Of a stretch of DNA of 64,000 bases, positions 53,791 through 64,000 are shown one piece after another. The notes beneath the pieces were generated by a model, which worked only from the letters and a program-made list of their open reading frames with translations, did not search any database and was not told where the DNA came from. Both the position numbers and the translations under genes were made by a program. The DNA lies in contig NC_071336.1 of assembly GCF_027744825.2 (NCBI RefSeq), positions 21,585,501 to 21,649,500 of the forward strand, in the 5' to 3' direction. The stretch comes from Synchiropus splendidus. Lineage: Eukaryota; Chordata; Actinopteri; Syngnathiformes; Callionymidae. Within the stretch, counting starts at the first letter, position 1. Each line of letters opens with the position of its first letter.

Positions 53791-56700
53791 GTTGGCTCAT
53801 CAAAAGTGACTGTGATCAACTTTGCTGGACAAGATCATGGGTCCACCTCCCGCTGAATAACACTGCGTATTACTATTTATGTGCAGCGTGTTTATGAAGA
53901 CCAGTGATGTGGCGACGGTACGCTGTTCATCTCATTCCAATAGTAATTACTTTATTACAACTAACCAGTCAACTAACTAGTCAATCAGCCAATGAGGTGT
54001 TCTGGCCTTTGTACATGTAAAAATGTTTTCTTATTCTCACTCTGAAATTCATTTGAATTTGAATGAATGTAACATCCAACCACTGATACATTATCACGAC
54101 AACGTCCTCAATGACTTATGGTGAGAACCTCCCTTCATAAGCAAACCTTCATTGAAAATGGTTTTGTGTAAGGATGACTTATAAAGCACTGTGAAGTACT
54201 AGTGTTTAGTACAGATTTCTGGAAGGGAAATCATGTTTGACGCATCCTCCACAAATGCTTGTGGTGGAGAACTCTATTGAAGGACACACTTTAATTTTAG
54301 TAAACAAAAGTATCACTGTCTTGGTGGGCAATGAGACATCTTGGAAAACGGAACAGTTCTCACTCCCACGCCATAAAGACCAAAGATAATGTCTCGAGCA
54401 TGTAATACGATCACTGGATTTTACTGTTCTGTGTGTTTGCGCTTTTCACTTTAACATTTCTGCGTCGTCCATCATGAACAAACAGCCTATTGTGAGGCAG
54501 CAGCAGACAAAATACTAACAAGTGCTTCAATTCAATTGGAGCGAACATACTGGTGGGAAGGGAATGATGAGGAAAACCAGGTTAAAATAAAGCAAGGGTG
54601 AACTTGGGTGGTCATGTGACAGGTATGAATAGTTGAACAAATGGCGCTCATCAGGTCATATGGGTCAAAGCAGTGTGTTTTCCATCATATTTAATGAGCG
54701 CTGTTTGTTTCCTCAAAGCACAAGCTCCTGATTATGGTCACAAGAAAGCCATGGTGTTCCCATTAAGGCTCGTTACGAGCCCTTTCATCCCGCAACAGAA
54801 AGAAATACTGAATTTTCCCACAGCGTGTGTGTGGACAGTGGGTAGTTGGTACATTAAAGAGAAGAAATGAGTGAGAGGAAAAGGTCATGTATATGGATGT
54901 GAGTCGTGCAGGTGGCTGAAACGATAACTTTTGTTACAGCGCTCGTGTAAACATTCACCATCACACGCCGTTAAAATCGTGCCTGGACATGAACTGAATT
55001 GTTGGTGTTTTAACAGTCCGTATACACCATCACTTGGAGCAGAACAATGAAAGGCCTGCCTCCTACTGACTCCTGTGAGATTTTAAAGTAAAGAACGAGG
55101 TTTTGCAAAACCATTGTTTCCACCAAGGTTCAACATGAACTGTGGTCCAGTGCCGATAAAAGCACAAGCAGTGCAAACGGATTGGACAGTCACTGGCTGA
55201 AGTGAGCGGAAGAATAGCAGAACCCGCATCACCAGGCGCGGAGGCGCCACGCGGTGACCTTAGCAGCGACAGCGCCGTCTCCCACAGTCTGGTGATGACC
55301 AACCCCAGTCAAAGATGATTTGGACGCTCTCATGTTTGCTCTTTATTCGAACACTTTCCTCATCCGTGGTGTCAAGTATCAAGTGTGGCCGCCTCCATCA
55401 TCATGGTGATGCTTCAGCGTCAAGTGTGATTCAAAGTCTGCATACAGTGTGGAGCTCCAAAAATTGACCGGATCCACTCTACCGTCCATCCACTGATTCT
55501 CTGCCGGAGCGACCCATTATACGCTAGCTTACTGTTGAAGTCGGTGCTGGGTGTTCCACTCAACACTGTGTGTCTATATCTTTCCTGTGATTATTGCTTG
55601 TGTTTAGTGCATAATATGATGTTTCAAAATAGACAAACACAGTCAGTACGCAACTGTGAAGGCAAGGACAGCAGTGGCCATCTGCGGTCTATGTGGTTGC
55701 TGACAGATATGCTTTTTGATAAAAAGAAATGTAAGTGTTGGAAGGGAATCAAACAATGCGTAAGGTTAAACAACTCTCACTGTCACCTCAGATATTAACA
55801 TGGTATTCAGGAACATCACCAGAATCAAGATCATATATTCCCAATAGGCCAATAGCAAGAGATCTCAAAAATCTCTTTGAAGGCTGTTGATAACCTATTA
55901 CGAAGTTTTGCTCAGTCAAGTCAGGCTTCCATCCATTTTTAGCAAATCTAGTGAAAATGTGCATCAAGAAAATATGACTTTATGCCCGGTTTCATTCATT
56001 CTTTTTTTGTGATATATAGAGGAGATGCACCATGAGATGATGTCATCCGAGAGCTGGCAGTCAACAACTGAGAAGCTGTTGTGTTCCCTCTGTTTTCTTC
56101 GTCCATTTCTTCGCCCCACCCAACGCATCTCACTTTATCATCTGCCGCCATAATTTGGACCACGTTTTGTGAGGTGATATCCCGTCCAGCGTTTTTCAGC
56201 AAAACCTTTTCAAGTTGTAATTTCCTTTTATCGATACGCAGACAAATCCACCTCATCCAAAGCAAGGAAGAATTTCCATTCATGTTTGTTTTCACTATTT
56301 GTGAATTTGAATTTGAATAAAAATGGAAACCACATTTCAGAGACAGACTTGGTGGAGGTAAAGATACATAGAGAGCAAGTTAATAAATGGCAGGTCTCTA
56401 TTGAAATAGCTCAAATGAATTAGTAGATCACTCTGTTGGACAGCATCCCTGCATTTCTGTTCCTAATGAATTTAAAAACAGCGCTTTGTGTTTATAGCAA
56501 TTTCAAAATGTATTCTGAGGACCCATTAAATCACTCGTCATTGATCTTCCAAAGTGGAACAAGTTGGCCGTCATTAGTCATAAACCCTGGTGTTCTCATC
56601 CAGATTACAACTGGATTAATGAGGATGAACCTCAGAAAGTGTAGGTCTCTTAACCTCTCCGTTAGAAGGTGAGCTACAGACGGATTGTGGATTAAGCCGG

Positions 56701-56977
56701 GTTTATTTCCCTTGATCTCTGCAGTGCTGCATTTCATTTGAAATAATGCCATTAACGTGCTTCATTGTTAAAATGTTGTCCATCGCTCCAATGATCCACT
56801 AACTGCGTAGGTTCGTGGGGCTAATTGTAGCAAGATGTTTTGCTCATTTCAGGGGTCACTACATCCAAATATGGGATGGTCTTTTCTAGATTACAAGTAA
56901 AATGAGATAATGTATTTCACAGATGATATATACAGTCAGTTGCTTTCATTCTTCTTTGGCCACACCAACAAGAGGCC
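53791..56977 (+). other. Inferred intron, gene-poor
   Basis: No gene or intact repeat is recognised. Patches at 56480-56860 carry ATTAATG words. A gap in exon detection is possible here. Confidence 0.4.
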
Positions 56978-56999
56978 TTGTTTTGTCAAATCCTGGAGG

Positions 57000-57049
<50 letters not shown>

Positions 57050-57071
57050 CCTCCAGGATTTGACAAAACAA
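56978..57071. repeat. 94-bp perfect palindrome with (TA)n core
   Basis: The 23-nt left arm (56978-57000, ending 'caaatcctggaggc') and its exact inverse (57049-57071) flank a 48-bp TA repeat (57001-57048), itself self-complementary. The whole 94 bp can fold as one hairpin. A second TA run follows at 57076-57117. Confidence 0.9.
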
Positions 57072-57073
57072 AT

Positions 57074-57075
<2 letters not shown>

Positions 57076-57117
<42 letters not shown>
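57076..57117. repeat. (TA)n microsatellite next to MITE end
   Basis: About 42 bp of TA, ending directly at the CAG terminus of the MITE fragment. The last TA may be the element's target site. Confidence 0.95.
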
Positions 57118-57120
<3 letters not shown>

Positions 57121-57226
57121 TGGTACCTCGGTTTTCGAACAAATCAGAGTTTGAACAAAAATTTAGAGATTTGTTTGCTTCGGATTTCGAACGAAAATCC
57201 TTAACTCGAACGCCTCCAAAAAAAGG
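57118..57226 (+). mobile_element. MITE left fragment
   Basis: It begins CAGTGGTACCTCGG and continues 'gttttcgaacaaatc', 'ggatttcgaacgaaaatcc' and 'aactcgaacgcctcc'. This is the left end of the same family as 15749-16439. It stops near 57226. The last 48 bp (57179-57226) match the first 48 bp of the fragment at 58585. Confidence 0.8.
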
Positions 57227-57676
57227 TTCTGTGTTTTTACAGTTTAAAGTAAATGAAATTAAATGAAATACAATACAATGAAAAACAATTAACTGCTTAA
57301 ATATTTCAATGTGGTTTTTGTTTTTTTCTGGCCAGGCATCAGCATGAATTAAAACTGACAGGAGAACTTATAAAGTTTCAGGCAGTGGCTGATGGGCGCC
57401 TGATGTCACAGTGTTTCATGATTATTTTCCAGTAAATAAACTACTCTCAAGACATTGAATGAAAAGTCTGATAAAGATCTTTCAAACTGCTTCTGGTTTT
57501 GAAGAAGCTTCCGCTTATTCCACTCAGGATTCAGAATGGTGCGGCACTGTTGGGAGAGGAGCGTCGGTATTGACACCGGCAGCTAGAAATGCAACTTTGG
57601 CTTAATTCATTAGGACATTTCTGAGAACTGCTTTAATATTCCCGTCCCTGTCTTATGAACCTAATTTAATTGGAAG
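57227..57676 (+). other. Inferred intron sequence
   Basis: Nothing recognised. Confidence 0.4.
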
Positions 57677-57844
57677 CTATGGGAGTCCCAATTAACAAGC
57701 CTTTGCATGAGGGACAAGCTCGCTGAGCTACAGCACCAACACCATGAAAAGGTTTGCCAGCGGGAAAGCTTGCAGGATGCCCAGGATCGGCTGTCAGATG
57801 AGCTCCAAGTTGATCAACACTCAGCCGACGCCCTGGAACAACAG
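57677..57844 (+). CDS. Coiled-coil gene, candidate exon
   Basis: If the acceptor is ggaag at 57672-57676, the exon is 168 bp (56 codons), phase 0 to phase 0. It ends in CAG|GTCAGG. Residues include LWESQLTSLCMRDKLAEL, HQHHEKVCQRESLQDAQ and ADALEQQ, strongly coiled-coil-like. The acceptor pyrimidine tract is weak, so an alternative start a few codons downstream is possible. Length and motif match the exon at 52345. The exon sits between two MITE fragments. Confidence 0.55.
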
Positions 57845-58119
57845 GTCAGGACCAATCTCAAGCTGTATTTATTTCATTCTAAACAAATGCTAATGTCCGC
57901 TGTCACCTTCTAAATGCAGAGTTTTCAAATGCTTATTCTCAATTAAATGTCAAATCCGCATCTTTCCACTCCTGTGTATGTGCCAAGTGCCTCACTCATA
58001 TCATAAATCCATGTGCACATTAGAGTGTGCGCGTGCGCCTGTGTGGGTGTCTACGTGAACTGGCGTGTGTCACTTCATCTTTTCCCCCATTTCTTTCTGT
58101 TTTATATTTACCACGTCAG
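57845..58119 (+). other. Inferred intron
   Basis: Short sequence with a GT-rich start near 58020 and a C/T-rich acceptor tract before 58119. Confidence 0.4.
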
Positions 58120-58185
58120 GCAACAAATGAATCATCTTTATTACGGAGAAATTTAATTTGGATGAACTTAACGGCTGCCGCCAAG
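58120..58185 (+). CDS. Possible short exon of the same gene
   Basis: The exon is 66 bp (22 codons), phase 0 to phase 0, after a good acceptor (tttatatttaccacgtcag) and ending AAG|GTCAGA. It encodes ATNESSLLRRNLIWMNLTAA and AK. The sequence is less coiled-coil-like than the neighbours, so the splice sites are the main support. Confidence 0.35.
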
Positions 58186-58584
58186 GTCAGACGGGCAGAA
58201 TGTCATTTTAATCCAATCAACTTTAATCTGTTGGTTATAAAAGAGTTGGGCTGTTGAAGAATGGCTGTATCTCAAGCCCTTTATTACACTGGCTAATGAC
58301 TTTGATTGTGAGGCGCCTATCAAGAGGTTAGGAGTTCTTTCTTCTGGAGCTTTGCCTCATGATAATTCCCCACCGCGTGTCATTGTCGTGGCCTGCTAAC
58401 CCTCTGATCATTGTCCATGGGAAAGTATGGACTGAAATTTAAGGTGGAATAATTCTGGAACAATCTTTGTTAGTTCATTATTTATATTTTATATCAGTAA
58501 AACAGACGTGAAACAGTGTGATCCTACTCCAAGGACTACTCACGACGCAAATCTCAAAATCTCTAAAACTTTAAACTCTTCTAA
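58186..58584 (+). other. Unassigned DNA before MITE fragment
   Basis: The patch 58280-58420 contains 'ctggctaatgactttgattg' and looks enhancer-like, but no more can be said. Confidence 0.4.
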
Positions 58585-59241
58585 TTCGGATTTCGAACAA
58601 AAATCCAGAACTCGAACGCCCCCGAAAAAAGGCGGAAAAACATAAGGTGCGCGGACCGATCAGCTGACCCACGACGCGCTTTGTTATTGTGTATAACGCA
58701 GCCTCTGTATGCAGACGTGTCCCGTTAGCTACATTTACTGACTGTTTTTTCTTCATATTGAGGTGTAAAACCTTTCCTGTCTCCGCACTGGACCGTGGTA
58801 GAGTGTCACAGGGGAGGTGCTCCTCGACATCTCCGAGGCTGGAGCGCGCACTCCAGGGTTTGATGTCCTGTTGTGGGCTGGAGCTGGGACAGGGATGAGG
58901 CGAGTCTGGAACACAGCGTTACTTGGTTTATGACTTTGTCACAGCCAAACTGCACAGAAGCGCACATTCAGAGCTGGACACGCACCGGGCACCTCTTCAC
59001 TTCTGGAGAGACGTCACTCACTCGGCAACCCCTCCCACATGCAGCGGCCACACACATAGAGGAACAGCGCACCTGCAGCAGACACTCTACATTCACTCCT
59101 ACAAAAGACTATCTTGAGGCTTGGAGCGCATTATTTCTTTTTCCATTCATTGTCATGGGAAAAATCGATTCAGATTTCGAACAAATCACTCCTCGAACGT
59201 CCATCTGGAACAGATTGTGGTCGAGAACCGAGGTACCACTG
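58585..59241 (+). mobile_element. MITE right fragment
   Basis: It continues the family body ('cataaggtgcgcggaccgat', 'cagctgacccacgacgcgct', 'gacgtcactcactcggcaac') and ends with the inverse of CAGTGGTACCTCGG at 59241, followed by TA. It lacks about 67 bases of the left terminus. A roughly 100-residue frame (WSWDRDEASLEHSVTWFMT, then CTEAHIQSWTRTGHLFTSG) is also present in the 15749 copy, but it looks like a shared composition frame and not a transposase. Confidence 0.8.
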
Positions 59242-62200
59242 TATTGTATTTGGTTCATTATTGATCATTTACATTGTCCCACCATAGTAAGTTATTCTGA
59301 AGAGTGGCACAAAACACAGAATCAACAGTGACAGTACTGTCCAGTTTCAGGACATCATTTCGCTTTCATTTGTTTACCTGAGGGTCCTTGTGCTGCTGTA
59401 CTGCACTGAGCAGGCATAGCGTTTGAAACGGTTATTCTTCAGATGAAATCAGAGCTGGAGAGACCGTCATAACAGAGTCTATAAAACTCTCATTCTTCTC
59501 CAAAGATTCCTGCTACTGTCCTTGACTGTCTTTCCGTGCCCTTCTCATGCTTATCCAATATCTTACACTCCCTCTTTGCTCAGTCTATTAAAGACCTCTG
59601 ACCAAATTGTTGAATTCATTATGCATACAAAGTTTTACACAATGTCAGTCCAGTCACTTTTTCTAAATTTGCGCATCAGTTGTCAGATTTCATTTCTTTT
59701 TAACTCTGTTCTATAGAAGGCTAAAAAAGTATACTGTTTGTACTGTTACAAACTTGTGCTTAAAACAGTTGAAACCAAGACACACGCTAATTGAGAGACA
59801 CTAATATGATCATTTCACATACTGCATACAGTCAAACTTTTTAAAATCCAGATAGAACAGACGCTCACCAAAATTGAATTATCTGTTTCCAGTCCTGCTT
59901 TAAAAAAAAATAGTGAAAACTTAATTTAAATATGCGAGATGAGGTTATTAGCTGCCTTTTTTATAAATAAATTACACCAACTTACTAAATACCAATAATA
60001 CTGAACAACACTGTACAGTACAGTGCAGTACAGTACTGTTAAAGCAGTATAAATAACAAATGAACGATACAAAACGCAAAGTGTTTAATATAAAATGAAT
60101 AACTTTTATTCTCTTTTCATTGATGATGTAAACTTCACTCGCCACTTGTTAAATACAGAAATGCTGCCTTATAACCTGACAGACTGCCCCTCTTTTCATC
60201 AACACCACTCCGGAGTCCAGGTGCCCGATTGGCCGCTGAAGGCGCTGGTCCAAAACCATCAAGTTCATCAGCATTGCGTTCGCCTGCTGTTTGCAGCCAG
60301 TAGCTCACATTCTGTTCGGCTCTTGGTAGCACTCACATTTGGTGTAGTGATTTGAGGCCAAGTGTCTTGTTTTAATGCTGCTGCAGTCTCTGTGGGTGCA
60401 TACGTTTTTGTTTTTTTTCTTTTTTTGTGCCTGGCTGGCTCACTGTCAGCTGCTGTTGGTCTGCAGGTAGGTCAGCAGCATCACAACAAGTTGGGTGATT
60501 TTTCCGGAGAAGAGAGAAGAGAGATATCTCAGCAGATAAGAACATAAATACAAAAAAGCAGTTTATTTGTCATTTCATTGGTTGATCCCGATGGCGTCAT
60601 AAATGCTCATATCCACGTCGATAAATCGGCAATCGATCGGTGCAACACTGATGTTGTTCATCCAGAAGAGCACTCAAACTCAACCGCTCACCAACCACTC
60701 GTGGGATTGTTCCATGATTGCTGGCTGAAACAAATTACCTTGTCATTAATTACAGCACCAAATGTTGCCAAGGCTGCTGGAATTGACTCCAATTAAGAGC
60801 TCAACGGGACACTAAATATTCATATTAGTCAAAGTGGTGACTGTTGCTTGGCAGACATCCAACATTTCGAGCAGGCGCAACATGTTGCAGCATTGCTGAC
60901 GTCATTAGTTTTCACATGGTGATACCTCTCAGGGTTAAACGTGAACACACTTACATGCAAACATATGTTTTGACAAATACATAAAGAAATGCATATCCTT
61001 ATATACGGTCTGTTAAATGTCACTGACTTAAGTTGCTCATAATTGAAAGCTGTCCAACAGCTTCACAGTGGTCTATCAAAACGCACTTTTCACATGATAT
61101 AGTGTCAGCCGCACAGACAGATGGATGGCTGCAGAGAATGGAAAATACGCACAGATGTGCATTTAATACAACTTGGGTTTTCTTGGGAACATTCTTTTGC
61201 AGTCAATGTTACAGACATTGTCATGGACACACATTCTATCAAAATCTATTCACAAGGTCAGCGAGTAATACTCCACGGCCCTGGGAAAAAAAAAGAAAAT
61301 CTTTTCAAGCGCTATTAGAATTTCCACTGTTATTGCTGTACAGTTCTAGCAATGAATTGATATTTCTATTGGTCACAAGATAAATGTTTCTGCACCATCT
61401 TAGTTGGCTATTTGAAGTTAAATTCATGTTTTGGTTGGTTGAAAATGTCACGCACATGTTTATCTTTCACACATCTAAGGCACACATCTGTTGTATTCAA
61501 TTGTTTAAAAATATGCTTCATACTCTAGTATATTATTTAATCCTTGTTTCACTTGAAGTATCTTGTACCACCAACTCCCTTTAGCTCCATTCATTCATGA
61601 TGATTCTTGGTCAAGTACAGGCAGATCTACTCGAGAGTTCTGAGCAGGGAAACCATAGCAATGCTGCGATAATATTCCCAAAGGAATCATCCTTGAATCA
61701 GGCTTGGATAGGAGTTACTCAAGAAGGAGGAGAAGAGTGACCATTGAAGTCACATCAGGAATGTGAGTCAGGACGTGACAGAGCTACCTGCCAAACATCA
61801 TCTGACAGGTACTTTTCTGCTGTGTAGTATAGCAGGTTCCTGTCCAAGGAGTGAGACAGTTCTCATCAAACATCAGCTTGGAATGACACCAGCAAGTCCC
61901 GCTTGTCCGGAAAACGTGTTGACAAGTGCATGAATCAAAACATGATGTGAACAGAATATAGGTATAAAAAAAGGACATTTAAACATAATTGGAAAGGACA
62001 GGACTGCGCCAATATTAAAGGCTAAAATGACTGGTGAAGGTCCCCTATCATCCTAATTTCAGGGGCTGTACAGTATATTCAATTTTAACCAGTGGAGCAC
62101 GAGCTCTAGTTCATTTGGTAAAATACTTAACTCTTGTATGAAGTGGATAATCTTACTTTCAGGCTGTGCACCGTGTTCCTCGCCCTTACCAGGGCTCCTT

Positions 62201-63470
62201 CATTGCGATTGGTCAAAAGCTTGGTAGGAACCACATATAATAATAAATTGCGCAGAGAAACGATCAAAACGGGAAAAAAGGTGTCAAAACATTGGAGAGA
62301 GAGAAGGGTCAATACTCGCCCATAGAAGGATGAGTGAGTCCCACTGTTTACCCACACCTATTATGTTCTTTTTAACTTCTCGCCCTTCTTATGACAGTTT
62401 TACATTACTTTTGCATTGCCATTCGGTGTTGCCACTGTTGTCCGTCCATCTCTGATTCTTCATGTTCAGGCACTTCACCCTTTCACAATAACCAGAGGAA
62501 GAAGGTTTCACAACAACTTGATTGGAATAAAAACAAGTCCTTTGTTTACATTATCCTGCTCTTTATTTTCAAAAAACATTGACAAATCCCTCTTTATTTG
62601 CTCGAATTGCTGATGCTTCTACGAGCGTGACTTCTTTGATGATGTTGGGTACCTTCAGTGACGTCACAAGACGGGGGCTGTATCTGAACCACTTATGAGA
62701 ACCTTGTCAGAATCACAATGGATAGTATGGTAGTACATGGAAACGAAGTTCTATTGATTTTTTTTTTCTCTTTTTTCTTTTCTTTTCTTGCAGTATTTCT
62801 TCTTTCTAGCTGTGTACTGGTTGATGTCAGTGACTCTGCAAGTGTAACCTACAACAACAACTATCTATGTCTATGTTTGTAATTTGCTGACAAATACGAC
62901 AGAACCGCTGGTCTTCAACAATCTAATTATTCAACTTATTATTTTAAATCTTTTTTTTTTTTTTTTTTTTTACAATTTGTATTGTTCTTCAGGTGATATA
63001 CCAAGAGAGAACATTATTTTGCAGAACTAACAAAATATCACACCAATTTAAGATGAATATCTGCGACAGACTTTCTGGATGATCATAAATATTAAATATT
63101 GAGTATTGTTTCCACTTCCTAAAAAAATCCTGATTCTTTTAAACGTGTGTTTACAATTTATGTACATAAAAATCAAACAGAACTTACCACTACACATTCT
63201 TACCTTTGCTCTTTCATCTTCATGAGTTATGCTGAAACCTGGTGTTTTGTTCGTCAAATTATTTAGTCTCCGTACTGACGTCGCCACAAAAGCAACACGC
63301 CATGTATGCGCTGTACTCCAGACGCTAACTATTCTGCCTGATAGGAAAGTTCATAAAAAATTGCCATAACCCAAAATGACATAATCACAAGTGCATTAAA
63401 TAAATTATAAAATAATAAATAAAAGTGAGAGGTGATCAGATGGTCTTTGACATATTATCTGAAGGGATGT
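59242..63470. other. Unassigned DNA
   Basis: T and A runs occur at 59901-59909, 62760-62768 and 62951-62970, and GTAC iterations at 60013-60040. A patch at 60720-60800 ('accttgtcattaattacagc') looks enhancer-like. A possible terminal exon at 60467-60547 is noted in the findings. No other gene is recognised. Confidence 0.4.
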
Positions 63471-63760
63471 TAGTAGGTTGGTGGCCCTGTCGGAATATAA
63501 TATGATGGTATAATTGGTGTACCAAAATCGGAATAACTCCAGTGAATCTTCCTGGCAGAAATCCGCAAGTGACTCAAAAATGCATTGGTGGTTTCATCTT
63601 TCACACGAATCCTGAGGCACTGCCGACCCTGAACAACAGCCCAAATACCATAACAATTGGGTGTGGACAAAAAGGGCCCTTCATTGTTCTGGTAAAAATG
63701 ATTATTTGATGTTTTTGACCGAGGACCAGTCACACATCTGCCCTCCGTCCGATACAGCGC
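63470..63760 (-). other. Unidentified open frame, possible exon or relic
   Basis: A 97-residue frame between a TGA at 63761 and a TAA at 63470. It contains STPNCYGIWAVVQGRQCL, RIRVKDETTNAFLSHLRIS and GTPIIPSYYIPTGPPTY. The codon choice looks protein-like, but no family is recognised, there is no ATG near its 5' end, and no strong splice acceptor is seen. It could be a terminal exon of a gene outside the window, a transposon relic or chance. Confidence 0.3.
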
Positions 63761-64000
63761 TCAGGTGACGCTACAGCAGCCAGCCTCGGTGAAAGAGGCG
63801 TCCGTGCACTGAAGGCTTTATTTTAATGGCACCCTGCTCTAACTGTATGGTAATGACCAGGCATGTGCGGCTGTGTGTGTTCTGCCTGGTTGTGGCCTTT
63901 GTAGTGGCGTGTCAGCTGAGGAATGGTGACGCTTGGGTCTCCGGGCACAGACACGTCTCATTAAGAATTAACGTACACATCCACGGTCACGGCAGCCAAA
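63761..64000. other. Window end, possibly constrained
   Basis: Contains 'gctttattttaatggcaccc' and 'gtatggtaatgaccaggcat'. No gene is seen. Confidence 0.35.

Noticed and set aside
58873..59331. 152-residue ORF shared with the 15.7-kb MITE copy
   Set aside because: Shared because both are copies of one MITE; no transposase motif.
60095..60355. 86-residue frame and its minus-strand partner
   Set aside because: No recognisable domain; both frames appear non-coding.

Overview
This window looks like nuclear DNA from a ray-finned fish, probably a percomorph teleost. It is AT-rich, has long (CA)n and (TA)n microsatellites, and has no dense ORFs, operons or ribosome-binding sites. It carries repeat families typical of fish: CR1/L2/Rex1-like LINE ends with ATTCTG tails, tRNA-derived SINEs, hAT-type GGCCAGATCTGG termini, and a TA-flanked MITE. 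Species cannot be set from the sequence alone.

From 1 to about 45.9 kb I see no convincing protein-coding exon. This part is gene-desert-like: old transposon fragments separated by AT-rich, TAAT-motif-rich blocks that read like conserved non-coding regulatory DNA. The best such blocks are at 12.8-13.85, 19.8-20.7, 24.7-25.96, 28.5-29.05 and 35.9-37.2 kb. Landmarks include a hAT-like element with a perfect 8-bp target duplication (38281-38809), a complete 691-bp MITE with TA target sites (15749-16439), a decayed THAP-domain remnant (26133-26369), a roughly 0.4-kb tandem local duplication (27.5 and 29.35 kb) with a LINE tail inserted in one copy, a foldback element (40.85-41.09 kb) and a LINE reverse-transcriptase 3' end (41.1-41.8 kb).

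From 45.9 to 58.2 kb, four spliced-looking segments on the + strand (45905-46024, 52345-52512, 57677-57844, 58120-58185) each start and end in phase 0. The first three encode charged, heptad-like coiled-coil sequence, so they probably belong to one long coiled-coil gene with large introns, perhaps centrosomal, ciliary or sperm-type. I cannot name it safely. The second exon has an in-frame TAA, so the gene may be a pseudogene, may be alternatively spliced, or may carry a sequencing error or polymorphism. The third and fourth lie between two outward-facing halves of the TA-flanked MITE.

The last 4.8 kb (59.2-64 kb) is mostly unassigned, with one unexplained minus-strand open frame near 63.5-63.76 kb. 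I found no rRNA, tRNA gene, CRISPR array or bacterial-type feature. All calls come from reading alone. Conservation, expression and repeat-library searches would be decisive.
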